Origin: Bacteroidota bacterium
GTDB taxonomy: Bacteria > Bacteroidota > Bacteroidia > Sphingobacteriales > Sphingobacteriaceae
Direction of reading: 5' to 3'
DNA: 64,000 nucleotides
NCBI GenBank assembly: GCA_023450085.1
Contig: JAEXHI010000020.1
Coordinates: forward strand, 124,001 to 188,000
The notes beneath the pieces are model-generated. The model ran no database searches and was not told the DNA's origin. It was given only the letters and a program-made list of their open reading frames with translations. Positions 1 to 9,863 of the stretch are shown piece after piece. The position numbers and the translations under genes are program-made. Each line of letters opens with the position of its first letter. Within the stretch, counting starts at the first letter, position 1.

Positions 1-63
1 TCCAATCTTCAGTTTCAGGAACCTGTCCACGGCCTGAAGCCTCTCCAATTCTTTTCTTGGCAT
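1..63 (-). CDS. GAF-domain protein, N-terminal 21 codons only
   Basis: Partial gene running off the left edge. The minus strand opens with ATG at 63-61 and reads MPRKELERLQAVDRFLKLKI. The LERLQAVxRFLKL pattern resembles the start of Bacteroidetes GAF-domain sensor kinases and GAF signalling proteins. Only the leader helix is visible, so the downstream domains and the activity cannot be judged. It is divergent from the TPR sensor kinase at 371. Confidence 0.5.
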   Translation of the reverse strand, partial: MPRKELERLQAVDRFLKLKIG

Positions 64-370
64 AAAATCAAATACCGCATAATTAAATGTTTAGAGCGCA
101 CACCTAGATAAGGCTACTAATATAACATATAAATATAAATCTAAACTTATTCCCCGGTAATCTGTTGATCAATCATGGAGCACAAGCCTTTGTTTGTAAT
201 TACCTATCTTGAACATCGATGAAATCTGCATGTACACGACTGATTATATCAAACTTTTTGCCAGATGCCTATTTTTTGTTAGATTTATCTAAATCTGAAA
301 TTTCTATCGGCAGACGTAGTGAAATTATCCTTGCCGAGCAGACCGACCATCTTATGAAAAAACAAATATT

Positions 371-2413
371 TTGAAGCCACCTTCGCTAAAGCCCGAAAGA
401 CTCCAAAAGTCGAAAAGCCTTATCGCCTTCGCAGTCCTGTGCATTTTATTTATGTGCCTGCAATCCCAACCTGCCACCGCCAGATCGGAGGGCAAGGCCG
501 CCAACAACATTTTCCAAATCCGCCCTGTGGAAAATAATTTCGAAAAGGAAATAACGTATTTCCGTTTCTACAAGCCCGATTCTGCCATCCATTTCATCCA
601 CCTCGGATTAAAAACTTCCCTGGAAACGAAGAATTTCAGACGATTGGGCCAACTGTACAACCATTTGGGCATCATAGAGGAAAATCGGGGAATGCTCGAT
701 TCCGCCAAAAAAAATTACCTGAAAAGCATCTCGTTTTTCAAAAAAGCCGGAGACACCAAGGGAATTGCCAATGAGCTCAACCGTCTTGGCGTCCTATCGC
801 TCCGGAAGGCAAACTATCCAGATGCGGCCAGCCACTTTTACAGGGCACTGAAGATCTATCAGAACAACCGCTATCCATCAGGCATCGCAGATACCTACCT
901 GAAGATCGGAGCGGTCCATGATCGGCAGCAGAACTTTCCTGCCGCCATAGCCTATATACGCAGGGCAGAAACGATTGTCGAGAAACTTCCTCTTTCCAGC
1001 GTCACGCTATATGTTTACAGTGGCCTGGGGAATGCCTATTTTAAGCAGGGACAATATCAGCGGGCCGCCTCCTACTATCTGCAGGGCCTGAAGCTCAGCA
1101 ACAGGGCGGAGTATCAGAGCCTGAACCTGTCGATGACGGCAGGACTGGCCAGTTGCCTGGCAAAGTTGGGAAAGAGTGATCAGGCCCTGCGCCTGCTCAA
1201 AGGCGTTCTTCAGAAAGCCGTCGGCACCGGACTCTATGACCGGGAAATACAGATCATCTCGGCCCTCGGAGATGCCCATTCGGAAAAGAATCCCGACAGT
1301 GCCCAATATTATTATGAAACCGCGGTAGCCAAATCGGAATTCCGGGGAGATATCGAAACAGCCATCAGGAACCTGAAGGCCCTCTATGAACTTCATTACA
1401 GCCGTCGAAACTACCAAGCTGCACTAAAGACCAACCAAAGGGAGCGGCGGCTATCCGACAGCCTGTTCAACATCCAAAAAATGCTACAGATTGCCGATCT
1501 GGAAGCCAACCACCAACTGCAGGATGCGAAGACCAGTATCCAGAACTTACAATTGCGGGAGAAGTCGATACGCACCGAGAGGTATGGGATCATCTTTATT
1601 TGTATCATCGTCCTGGTATCGATGCTGTTCATCATACTTCTCTATCTACGCAAAAGAAAGCTGAACAAACAGCTCAGGGCGGCCGTTGCAAGCCTTAACA
1701 CCCTCAATTCGGAACTTGACCAGGCCAATCAGGCCAAGGATAAGATATTTTCCATCATCGCTCATGATTTCAGAAGTCCGCTATCTACCATTATCGGAAT
1801 CCTGGAACTTTTCCGGTCTGATATGCTCGGGGCAACTGAGCGCCGTGAAATTGCAGAAAAACTTTTCCTTCAGAGCACCGGCGCCATGGAGCTGCTCAAC
1901 AACCTGCTAACTTGGGGACAGGCCCAGCTGAAGGGGATACAACTTGACAAACAACCATTGGATATGGCAGAAATTGCCCAAAGGAATATCCAACTCCTTG
2001 AAGCGCAAGCACAAGACAAGGGCATTAAGGTATATAGTTTCCTTCCCAGTCCCACAATGGTCTTCGCGGATTACCCGCAGGTTGATTTTGTGGTCAGAAA
2101 CCTGCTGGCCAATGCCATCAAATACGGCTCCCAGGGAGGAAAGGTTACCATAGGAACAAAAGAAGCTCATAACCCACAAGATCTATCCCTGTCTGTATCA
2201 GATAATGGCATCGGAATGGACCGTGAGACCGTTGAGAAACTTTTCAGGTTGGATGTTCGCAGCCAGACAGGAACGAAAGGGGAAACGGGAACCGGGCTGG
2301 GGCTGATCATGTGCAAGAGCTTTATAGAAGCCAACGGTGGCTCCATTAGTGTCGAAAGTAGCAAGCACCATGGCACAACTTTTACAATTGTCCTTCCGAG
2401 GATGCTCAAATAG
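371..2413 (+). CDS. TPR-containing hybrid-free sensor histidine kinase
   Basis: Membrane sensor kinase of 680 residues. A hydrophobic N-terminus (about 16-35) is followed by repeated TPR-like helices (about 90-370), a coiled coil, one membrane span near 406-425, a HisKA domain with phospho-acceptor His near 465 (IIAHDFRSPLSTI), and a HATPase_c domain with N box NLLANAIKYG near 577, G1 box DNGIGMD and G2 box GTGLGL. No receiver domain or regulator gene is adjacent, so its partner is unknown. The first possible start in this frame is TTG at 371. A six-codon frame, ATG 354 to TGA 374, overlaps that start, so initiation may be coupled or the start may be uncertain. Family membership is clear; the signal it senses is not. 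Confidence 0.85.
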   Translation: MKPPSLKPERLQKSKSLIAFAVLCILFMCLQSQPATARSEGKAANNIFQIRPVENNFEKEITYFRFYKPDSAIHFIHLGLKTSLETKNFRRLGQLYNHLGIIEENRGMLDSAKKNYLKSISFFKKAGDTKGIANELNRLGVLSLRKANYPDAASHFYRALKIYQNNRYPSGIADTYLKIGAVHDRQQNFPAAIAYIRRAETIVEKLPLSSVTLYVYSGLGNAYFKQGQYQRAASYYLQGLKLSNRAEYQSLNLSMTAGLASCLAKLGKSDQALRLLKGVLQKAVGTGLYDREIQIISALGDAHSEKNPDSAQYYYETAVAKSEFRGDIETAIRNLKALYELHYSRRNYQAALKTNQRERRLSDSLFNIQKMLQIADLEANHQLQDAKTSIQNLQLREKSIRTERYGIIFICIIVLVSMLFIILLYLRKRKLNKQLRAAVASLNTLNSELDQANQAKDKIFSIIAHDFRSPLSTIIGILELFRSDMLGATERREIAEKLFLQSTGAMELLNNLLTWGQAQLKGIQLDKQPLDMAEIAQRNIQLLEAQAQDKGIKVYSFLPSPTMVFADYPQVDFVVRNLLANAIKYGSQGGKVTIGTKEAHNPQDLSLSVSDNGIGMDRETVEKLFRLDVRSQTGTKGETGTGLGLIMCKSFIEANGGSISVESSKHHGTTFTIVLPRMLK

Positions 2414-2726
2414 GTTTCTATACACCAAATCGTTCAATAGCTGTGCGGCCTTTAGCTCAACTTACCCAAGCGAGATACGAATAGAAGATAATGACCGCTT
2501 AAACTATAGGTAATCCCAGATCTGCAAATTACTAACGATCAAACTTATGTTATGAAAGCAATAGGATACATGCGCTTAAGCTTGAAGGACTAATCAAGAT
2601 ATTCATTAAATGTCCAAGAATCTGCAATTATCACTTATTGCAATAATATAACCTTGAGTTAGTCGCGATTTTTAAAGACAATGGACAGCGAAGTTCAAGA
2701 TCTAGATAAATACTTGAATTATTGCG
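2414..2726. other. Intergenic, no gene seen
   Basis: About 310 AT-rich bases between the converging kinase and S41 peptidase genes. All frames are broken by stops. No convincing terminator hairpin, RNA gene or repeat was seen. Confidence 0.5.
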
Positions 2727-4115
2727 CTATTTTTTACTGTTGATATATTCCAAAGCACGCTGTAACGCCTCCTCGGGCGACGAATATATATCAGGAATTA
2801 CGCCTCTCCAGTAGTTTTCATTGGCTCCTATGTTGTAGTAAAGCTTACTCGAAACCGTTAATTCGAGCCCGCTGTGTGGTAAACGCGCAGTTACAATATC
2901 GCCATAGCTCTTAATTAACCCACCAGTCTCCTGGCCGATCACAATACCCCTATTGTAGTATTTAAAGCACTGCGCAAAGTCTGATGCTGAAGAATACGTT
3001 TTAATATTTACTAATAATATAACCCGCCCCTTAAACCGTAAAGGATTATCGCTAACGTTTATCTTGTCGACATATACGGTATCCAATGATCCATTGGGCC
3101 GGGCAAGTAATACTTTATCCGCACTATCAAGCGGTTTCCCCAAACGGTGTTCGCGTAAGCGCTGCTTTAACAAGGCACTATTCTTTTCAAGCACCTTGGA
3201 ATATTGCGCAAAAGGTTCATTTAAAATGTATTGAAAAAATGCATCCCCAACATCGGAGTCGCCACCCTCATTATTGACCAGATTGATGATAAGGTTCTGA
3301 ACATGTTTTTCTTTCATCACCGTAAATGCCGAATCAGTGAAAGCTTTAAATCCATCCCAATCAAAGCTTTTAAAGTCAATGACTGCCGTTTGACCGTGAT
3401 TTAAAAGCCTGAGTGAATAGGTCTGTTCAGATCGGGCACTGGCATCTTCACCCCGCCCCTTAGCCATTTCATCAAGGATGTTTTTATGGATACCTTTTAA
3501 AGTGATCTCATCAATTACGCCATTGTTTTTGTACTTTATATGATAAATACCATTGGCTTTATAAAGCGCTTCGAGATAAAAATAAAAGCGTGTTGCGCCG
3601 AACTCCGCCCTGAACAAACGGCTTTCGCCTGTATTTAAGTCTATAATATCGTTTACTATTTTTTGAGCAGCAATGTTATTTATACTGATGATCTCCGCGC
3701 CGGTAGGCAATGCCGTCGTAACTCCTGTATAGGGTCCTAAGCATTTAATAAAGGGCCTTTTCGTCGATAACTTAACATTGTATGGAAGAATGATCGGATC
3801 AAGGCTATCATAAAATCGCATGATATGAAGATCGGTATGGCCATCATCCAAATTTCCCAGCAACGGCGCTATTCGTAAGTAAAGATCCACCTTATCCAAA
3901 TTTCTATTCAGATGGCTTTTGACACGGGAAACGTCTTTAAAAAAGGAAACTTTTGGATACCTGTAAAAAGGATCGGGATGGGCTTCAATTAAGTATTTAA
4001 CCAGGCTATCTATATCTTGCCTCATTTCCAGTGGCGAATATTCCCTGTTAGTTTGCCCCAAAACATTATTGAGAAAAAAAAGAATAAGCGTAAATAATAC
4101 GATTAGTGGCTTCAT
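2727..4115 (-). CDS. S41 family peptidase (C-terminal processing protease-like), exported
   Basis: Probable secreted serine protease of the S41 (CTP/tricorn-like) family. I prefer the start at 4115, because MKPLIVLFTLILFFLNNVLG is then a clean signal peptide; an in-frame ATG at 4160 would add 15 non-signal residues. The C-terminal half carries the S41 core: a strand ending INLVNNEGGDSD, then TYSSASDFAQC, where the serine after the hydrophobic strand is the expected nucleophile, and GIVIGQETGG. It lies downstream of, and in the same direction as, a second S41 gene (4320-6125) with a 200-base gap, so the two are probably paralogues in one locus. The substrate is unknown. Confidence 0.85.
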   Translation of the reverse strand: MKPLIVLFTLILFFLNNVLGQTNREYSPLEMRQDIDSLVKYLIEAHPDPFYRYPKVSFFKDVSRVKSHLNRNLDKVDLYLRIAPLLGNLDDGHTDLHIMRFYDSLDPIILPYNVKLSTKRPFIKCLGPYTGVTTALPTGAEIISINNIAAQKIVNDIIDLNTGESRLFRAEFGATRFYFYLEALYKANGIYHIKYKNNGVIDEITLKGIHKNILDEMAKGRGEDASARSEQTYSLRLLNHGQTAVIDFKSFDWDGFKAFTDSAFTVMKEKHVQNLIINLVNNEGGDSDVGDAFFQYILNEPFAQYSKVLEKNSALLKQRLREHRLGKPLDSADKVLLARPNGSLDTVYVDKINVSDNPLRFKGRVILLVNIKTYSSASDFAQCFKYYNRGIVIGQETGGLIKSYGDIVTARLPHSGLELTVSSKLYYNIGANENYWRGVIPDIYSSPEEALQRALEYINSKK

Positions 4116-4319
4116 GTCTTTTAGACGTAATTTATAGATCATCGTTGCGACAAACATCATTCCTTTATCAAAAGTTTCCGCTGCGTTCCAGCCGCATGAC
4201 CGTCATGCAGGTAAACGCTTTGGTGCACGCAGTTGATCGGAAAGATCGTCCGGTTATCCACCGGAAACTATTCTGCAGGTTGGCAAGACGCGGGAACAGC
4301 TCAACCCGATCCGAGGTCA

Positions 4320-6125
4320 TCATTTAGATCGGTCATTCTTTTTGATGAGTTCCTTTGCAAAATCCAGCTGTACATCATCCCCCCTTAGATATTGTGTGAT
4401 CGAGCCCTCTACCGGATAGTCAGGCATAACCCCATGTCCAAAAGGAATAGTGTCATTTGGCGTATCTAATACAAATTTGAGCAGCGGTATGCCGATCTGC
4501 AGCTTGGAATAAGGCAGCTTCAACACAATTCGGTTACCGCTGGTGTTACCATAGTAGCCGCCGCCGGTTTCTTCACCTATGAAAACAGCTTTTGTGTAAT
4601 TTTTAGCCAGCGCCGCAAATTCGGAGCCGCCGGAATACGTTAAGCCACTGGTTAATATATAAATGTCCCCGGTAAACGGATCGGGTTGTGGCGGCTCATG
4701 CCCTTCAATACCTGCTTTTCTTAATATCCTGCCATCCTTATCAAGATAGTGTTCCCGCTTCAGCATTTTTTCCAGCTTATACCAGTCTTTTTTATAGTCT
4801 GAATTGGCATAGAATGAATAGCTGAAGGCAGAGGCCTGCACGTATTTATATTTAGTATAATCCTTAGCAATTAAAAACGAAAGCAAGTAATCCTCAAAAC
4901 CTTCGTCGCCTCCGCCGTTGTTCCTGATGTCAATAATCAAGTGACGAACGCCATGCTTCTTAATTTGTGAGAAAGCGTTTTTCACGAACTGATGGAATTC
5001 CATTTTAGCGGCATCATACTGATCGCTCGAAAAAGAATTAAATGTCAAGATACCTGTATGAGTAACCGTATCAAGGTTAAGTATAGCGGGTCGCGTGTAA
5101 GTACTATTAGGAATGTTGCTTAATGTTTCGCGGTAGCTTTTATAAAATGAAGCATAAGTAACAGAAGGTATAGCTGAATAAGTAATTTTTTTACCGGATG
5201 ATGGTTCAACCGCCTCGATCGTAAACCGATCAACCATCGGAAAGCTGTAAGCATAATAACTCGAAAACTTACCGTTCTCCTCTATCCACCGGTACTTACT
5301 GGTGGTATTGAATCCATCGGACGGCTCGAAACTCAAAAACCGCTTCATGATATCTCCCACTGAAACACCATTGATACTGGTCAACACAAGGCCTTTGGTC
5401 TTGATGTTTTGTAGATCATTGATAATAAATGGCTGGTTATTTATAAACTTAATATGGATGGGAAAATATTTAGCACTGAATTTCATATACGCTAGAGCCT
5501 GATCTCCTAACTTGGTATAAGTATGCCCTTCCTTGGTAAAAGCAATAACAGGGGCAACAATATTGTAGAATTCCAAACTATTCATTACGCCGGTAATTAA
5601 GCCCCGCTGTGTATTACATATACTGTCAAGAACGGGTTTGGAATTATACCAGTACAGACCGGTATGCGCTTCCTTTAAAGCGGATACGATCAGATCAAAC
5701 TCCTGATACAGTTTGTGTTGATTGAGTTTTTGCAACCTTGTCTTTTTGATCTTATCGAGCAAGGGCATCCAACGCTTATCATTTCTTAGCGTAACCAGAT
5801 CCTGATCGGTAGTTAACAGGGAATATTTAAAGAAATTTACACCGACAATGCCCTTTAGCTTTGCAAAAGCGCTATCTGGTTCTGACGCTAACGCCCATGA
5901 GCAGGCCTCGTTATAAACCTCGTCCCCATCGGGATCGGTCACTGACCGGTTGGCCCTTGAATAGGCAACAGCAGCATTCTTATAGTCTTTAGCATCATAA
6001 AGTTTTTTTGCGCTGTCGATCTGCTCGCCATAGCTTAAAGACTGGCTGTGGGCCACTTGGCCAAACAGCACCAATAGGAGAAAAAGGAAAATTGATCTGA
6101 ATGGAATACTTTTCATTTGCGACAA
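4320..6125 (-). CDS. S41 family peptidase with N-terminal TPR-like region, exported
   Basis: 601 residues. A signal peptide (FLFLLLVLFGQVAHSQ) is followed by a short TPR-like segment (about 35-100) and then the peptidase. Visible S41 landmarks are IDIRNNGGGDEGF, TSGLTYSGGSEFAAL (probable nucleophilic Ser) and AVFIGEETGGG. The start could be M1 at 6125 or M4 at 6116; both keep the signal. It probably acts in the periplasm or at the outer membrane on unfolded or tagged proteins, by analogy with the family. It is related to the next gene downstream (2727-4115) but is longer. Confidence 0.87.
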   Translation of the reverse strand: MSQMKSIPFRSIFLFLLLVLFGQVAHSQSLSYGEQIDSAKKLYDAKDYKNAAVAYSRANRSVTDPDGDEVYNEACSWALASEPDSAFAKLKGIVGVNFFKYSLLTTDQDLVTLRNDKRWMPLLDKIKKTRLQKLNQHKLYQEFDLIVSALKEAHTGLYWYNSKPVLDSICNTQRGLITGVMNSLEFYNIVAPVIAFTKEGHTYTKLGDQALAYMKFSAKYFPIHIKFINNQPFIINDLQNIKTKGLVLTSINGVSVGDIMKRFLSFEPSDGFNTTSKYRWIEENGKFSSYYAYSFPMVDRFTIEAVEPSSGKKITYSAIPSVTYASFYKSYRETLSNIPNSTYTRPAILNLDTVTHTGILTFNSFSSDQYDAAKMEFHQFVKNAFSQIKKHGVRHLIIDIRNNGGGDEGFEDYLLSFLIAKDYTKYKYVQASAFSYSFYANSDYKKDWYKLEKMLKREHYLDKDGRILRKAGIEGHEPPQPDPFTGDIYILTSGLTYSGGSEFAALAKNYTKAVFIGEETGGGYYGNTSGNRIVLKLPYSKLQIGIPLLKFVLDTPNDTIPFGHGVMPDYPVEGSITQYLRGDDVQLDFAKELIKKNDRSK

Positions 6126-6209
6126 GCCTTATCAATTTGGCTACACCCCAAAAATAGGCAGACCAAGGCGAGGAAAATTGTATATAATTAGCCTTTTTGT
6201 ATGGCGAGC

Positions 6210-7019
6210 TCAGATCTTACGGAGATCTTTTGGCACGAACCCGGTGTGCGTTTTGAAAGAACGTGTGAAATGGGCCTGGTCAGCAAAACCGCAGACATAA
6301 GCGATCTCCGTAAGCGACAAGGACGTTGTATTGATCAGGTTTATCGACTTTTCCACTCTAACGGCCCTTAGATAACTGCTTAAGGTAGCACCAAAATATT
6401 GCGAAAAATATCTGGAGATAGTTACCGGGTGAACACCCGCCTTACGGGCAAGAACATGAAGGTCAAAGGAGGTATTCCATTCATCGTTAAGTATTTCTTT
6501 TAAACGTAATGCCCAAACCGGCAATTTGCGGGAAGGACTTTTTGAGCCGGCGTTCACGGGATGGAATAACTGATACAACAATAATTGTAGAGATGCCTCA
6601 CCATACCTGTTTTCATCATGAATTTCATGATACAGCTTCAGTAAAGTAAACTTGGTTTGACGATTTTGAAGCAGCCCTTCCAACAGGATATCGCCACTTA
6701 CCTCCATTTCCTGCAGCAAATTCCTGTCCAGGTCTAAATTGATCTTCTTCGTGCCGGTAGCGTAAACGCTACAACGGTGCATTTCACCAGCCGGAATGAA
6801 CTTGATGTCCCCCGGCACCCTTTTATAGTGTTTACCTAAAAGATCTTCTTCATGCCCCCCGTTCAAAAGAAAGCTGAGGCTGGCATTTTCATGGCTATGC
6901 CACTCTTCAAACGTCCGGTCATCACTATATGCTGTCAGTGCGATCAAACCGCCGTCTATGGCTTTTGAAACAGAAGTGTTTCCTAGGAATATTTTTGAGG
7001 GCTTTTTGTTCATGTGCAT
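6210..7019 (-). CDS. AraC family transcriptional regulator
   Basis: 269 residues: an N-terminal cupin-like sensor region (HSHENASLSFLLNGG, PGDIKFIPAGEMHRC) and a C-terminal double helix-turn-helix AraC domain (LARKAGVHPVTISRYFSQYF; LTEIAYVCGFADQAHFTRSF). Starts at 7019 (MHM) or 7013 are equally possible. It is paralogous to the divergent AraC gene at 7532, with the same cupin motif and the same HPVTIS helix, so the pair looks like a duplication now facing outward from a common 510-base spacer. Target genes are unknown; the S41 genes downstream are candidates. Confidence 0.88.
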   Translation of the reverse strand: MHMNKKPSKIFLGNTSVSKAIDGGLIALTAYSDDRTFEEWHSHENASLSFLLNGGHEEDLLGKHYKRVPGDIKFIPAGEMHRCSVYATGTKKINLDLDRNLLQEMEVSGDILLEGLLQNRQTKFTLLKLYHEIHDENRYGEASLQLLLYQLFHPVNAGSKSPSRKLPVWALRLKEILNDEWNTSFDLHVLARKAGVHPVTISRYFSQYFGATLSSYLRAVRVEKSINLINTTSLSLTEIAYVCGFADQAHFTRSFKTHTGFVPKDLRKI

Positions 7020-7531
7020 ACCTGTAATAACAGCCTAAAATACGTTTATTTTATAAATTATTGTGCTTAATATCAATGAATTTCCAAGCTGAACGCTATG
7101 GCTTTGTCGAGCGATTGTTCAGCTTTTGCGAACCTATCCCATTGGTAATATGATATTCATGATCTTGGGTTCAGGGAATTTCAAGTAGCTACTCTTTCAA
7201 AACCTCTTTTGCTACGCAAAAGGCTACGCCTCCTCCGTTTGCAAGCAAAACTATGAACAAGAATCACACTACATCAGAGCAGCCAATCTTTCGATTTTAC
7301 GCAAGTTCAAGAAGTTATAAAGCATGTAAAACATAGTGGCTGCACATCGTCCAGAACAACAGTTTTAACACTTAAAACCCTTTAAAATCAGTCAAATGGT
7401 CACTTTTAAGCGAAATTACGTGAATACTTTAGCGTGTAATTTGCGGCCACTTTTGGAATATCCCCCAATACAGGAAGATGTAGCCGTCGCTTTGTTTAAT
7501 AATAACATCCTCAAATGATCGTTTCATAACC
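7020..7531. other. Divergent AraC spacer with an IS-end-like motif
   Basis: Spacer between two divergent AraC genes. At 7445-7467 lies a 23-base motif whose reverse complement recurs at 30173-30195 with a single mismatch. It is preceded by a related box (TGGTCACTTTTAAG) near 7397. Multiple short terminal repeats of this sort are typical of IS21-family ends, but no transposase is present. A small palindrome (CTTTTGCTACGCAAAAG) lies near 7204. No gene was found. Confidence 0.4.
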
Positions 7532-8317
7532 GTGACCGACAATGCTATAGCTTTAACCGCGGGCCAATATTCGGGCCGGATAGATCAAACGATGGCCCTT
7601 GATGGCCTGATCACGACGATCACCAATTATTCCGCCGGCGATTGTTTCCAGGACTTTCACTATCATGAGCATGCGGTGGTCAGTTTTGTGCTGGAGGGCG
7701 GAAACAGGGAAAGCAGGAAAAACGGCAGTTTTGAACGAAAACCCGGTGATATCGCCTTTTTCGCGCCGGGCGAATGGCACCGGACCATACCTGGCGCACC
7801 TTCGTGCAGGAATATCAACCTGGAAATCCCGGAACATTTTCTAAAGTCCTATGACCTGAGCACCTTGCATATTGCGGATCATCGGTCAACGATGCTGCGT
7901 ATCGTCAGCGATATGCACCGCGGTGGTCCCACAGCGGGAACCTCAATTATGATGTCGGTGCTCGACCTGCTCAGTGGCGCGGGAGATACCTATACCGGCA
8001 AAAAGCCGTTTTGGGTCCAAAGGCTGGAGGAAATCTTGCAGGATGAATGGAACACAAACTTAACCCTGCGTGAACTGTCAGCGACGCTACAGGTACATCC
8101 GGTGACCATATCGAAGAACTTTGCGACTTATTTTGGTATGTCATTCGGCGAATACCTGCGTAAGGTCCGGATCGAACGCAGCCTGGCTTTGCTGAAGGAT
8201 AAGGATATGCCCTTAGTTGCCGTCGCTTTTCAATGCGGCTTCGCCGATCAGAGCCATTTTATCCGGAATTTCAAGCAGTTCACCGGCTTCCTGCCCAGTC
8301 ATTTCCGCAAACTTTAG
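7532..8317 (+). CDS. AraC family transcriptional regulator
   Basis: 261 residues starting at GTG 7532; the nearby ATG at 7516 hits a stop after four codons. The N-terminal cupin-like region has FHYHEHAVVSFVLEGG and PGDIAFFAPGEWHR. The C-terminal AraC HTH pair is LSATLQVHPVTISKNFATYF and VAVAFQCGFADQSHFIRNF. Base composition is distinctly GC-richer than the AT-rich DNA around it. It sits 57 bases before a serine hydrolase lipoprotein gene on the same strand, so that gene is its likely target or operon partner. Confidence 0.88.
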   Translation: MTDNAIALTAGQYSGRIDQTMALDGLITTITNYSAGDCFQDFHYHEHAVVSFVLEGGNRESRKNGSFERKPGDIAFFAPGEWHRTIPGAPSCRNINLEIPEHFLKSYDLSTLHIADHRSTMLRIVSDMHRGGPTAGTSIMMSVLDLLSGAGDTYTGKKPFWVQRLEEILQDEWNTNLTLRELSATLQVHPVTISKNFATYFGMSFGEYLRKVRIERSLALLKDKDMPLVAVAFQCGFADQSHFIRNFKQFTGFLPSHFRKL

Positions 8318-8353
8318 GCTAATATCGTTCTATTTTTTTAATCGGACCATCTT

Positions 8354-8361
8354 TAGTTTTG
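8354..8361 (+). promoter_or_regulatory. Bacteroidetes -7 box (TAnnTTTG)
   Basis: TAGTTTTG at 8354-8361 matches the Bacteroidetes sigma-factor -7 consensus TAnnTTTG. A T-rich stretch about 20 bases upstream (8332-8339) could serve as the -33 element. It lies 13 bases before the ATG of the serine hydrolase, implying a very short leader and separate transcription from the upstream AraC gene. Confidence 0.4.
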
Positions 8362-8374
8362 CGAACAAAAAGAC

Positions 8375-9541
8375 ATGCGTTTTTCAAGATTAACATCACT
8401 TTGGCTCCTGGCTTTGGGCACGATCATTTCCGGCTGTGGCAAAAACGACCTGCAGGCACAGGTCCTCAAAAAACACGCGCCCGTCACGGCTGAGGCGATC
8501 TCATTTGTTGCAGCGGACTATCAACATACCCAACCGCTAACCGGACCGCTAAAAGATTCCCTGGATGCCACCATCAGCCGATTGTTCCCGGCTACCCGGA
8601 TGCCGGGTATCACCGCAGCGATGCTGATCCCGGGTAAAGGCCTTTGGCAAACCACGAAGGGTTTCCTATCCCAGCCGGACCGGCAAAAGGCAGACAGATC
8701 CAGTGTGTTCTACTGGGCAAGCGTGACCAAGCTGATCACAGCCACGGTCATCGACCAGTTAGTGCTGGAAGGAAAGCTAAGCTACAACGACAAGCTGGCG
8801 AAATGGTTCCCGCAGTTTGAACAGGCAAAGGCGATCAGTATTGGCCAATTGTTGGAACATACCAGCGGGCTGGCCAGTTTTAATACAGACCCCGCCATCT
8901 TCAAAAAAGAAAAACATTATACGCCCGAGGACCTGATCCATATCGCCTTGCAGCAAAAGAACCTGTTCCCGCCGGGCAAATACTGGTCGTATAGCAATAC
9001 GGGCTACCTGCTATTGGCGATGATCATCCGTCAGGTGGACAACCGCAGTTATGCGGAAACTGTACAGCAGCGCATTGCCGTTCCCCTGCATTTATCCTCT
9101 TTAAAAGTTTTAACAGACGTGCGCATGCCGGCTGATCTCGCGAAAGGCCATAACGCGGACGGATCGGCGGTAAATGAGGATTATTCCGTGCCACTGGGCG
9201 CGGGCGACATCGTATCCAATGCCCAAGACATGGCCGTGTTTTTATTTGGACTGCTGAATGGCGCGCTCACGCCCAAATCGACCGTCATCTCCCGCCTGCA
9301 AGACCTGTACCCCATGCCCGATCAAGGCATGTTTTACGGACGGGGCGTGATGTTGACCGACTTTGCGCAGATCACCGGGCAGCCGGACCAGTGGGTGGGC
9401 CATACGGGCGGCACGGAAACCTACCGCGCTTTGCTGATCTATGATATGAAGACCAAAATCTTTCTGGCAGTCTCCGTGAATGCCCATGTACCGGTCGAGG
9501 CGATCAGCCGCAAATTATTAAGTGTTGCTGCCCAACAGTAA
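8375..9541 (+). CDS. Serine hydrolase, class C beta-lactamase-like lipoprotein
   Basis: 388 residues. The N-terminus is a lipoprotein signal with lipobox IISGC, so the mature protein is probably membrane-anchored. Beta-lactamase/DD-peptidase motifs are in order: SVTK (SxxK nucleophile, in FYWASVTKLITA), YSNTGY (YxN) and GHTGGTE (HTG, the KTG equivalent). Proteins of this fold include esterases, D-aminopeptidases and penicillin-binding-like enzymes; true beta-lactam hydrolysis cannot be inferred from motifs alone. GC-rich like the AraC gene in front of it, suggesting that the two were acquired together. Confidence 0.88.
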   Translation: MRFSRLTSLWLLALGTIISGCGKNDLQAQVLKKHAPVTAEAISFVAADYQHTQPLTGPLKDSLDATISRLFPATRMPGITAAMLIPGKGLWQTTKGFLSQPDRQKADRSSVFYWASVTKLITATVIDQLVLEGKLSYNDKLAKWFPQFEQAKAISIGQLLEHTSGLASFNTDPAIFKKEKHYTPEDLIHIALQQKNLFPPGKYWSYSNTGYLLLAMIIRQVDNRSYAETVQQRIAVPLHLSSLKVLTDVRMPADLAKGHNADGSAVNEDYSVPLGAGDIVSNAQDMAVFLFGLLNGALTPKSTVISRLQDLYPMPDQGMFYGRGVMLTDFAQITGQPDQWVGHTGGTETYRALLIYDMKTKIFLAVSVNAHVPVEAISRKLLSVAAQQ

Positions 9542-9863
9542 GTGAATCGTGCAATTCGTTTTGCACATAACCGAACGTAGCGTTCATCATTTGCTTCAAT
9601 TGGATTTACAAACCCTCATTAACTCCCAAGATATCAGATATCAATGGCGTATTTTGAATTATTACACGAAGTAGCGTCCCAGTTATATTTGTGCAACATT
9701 CTGTTATACCAATAAGTCTGGTTCTGACCGGATACAACGGAAGCTTTGTATTATGATATACTATTGAAGGACCTATCGATCTTTATCACGAATGCTCTTT
9801 GTTACGTGTTTTGCCAATTACAAAGATATTCCCTTCCTAGGTAGATATTGCTCACCAATGAGA
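9542..9863. other. Intergenic, no gene seen
   Basis: About 320 bases between converging genes. Frames are broken. No clear terminator hairpin or repeat was recognised. Confidence 0.4.
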
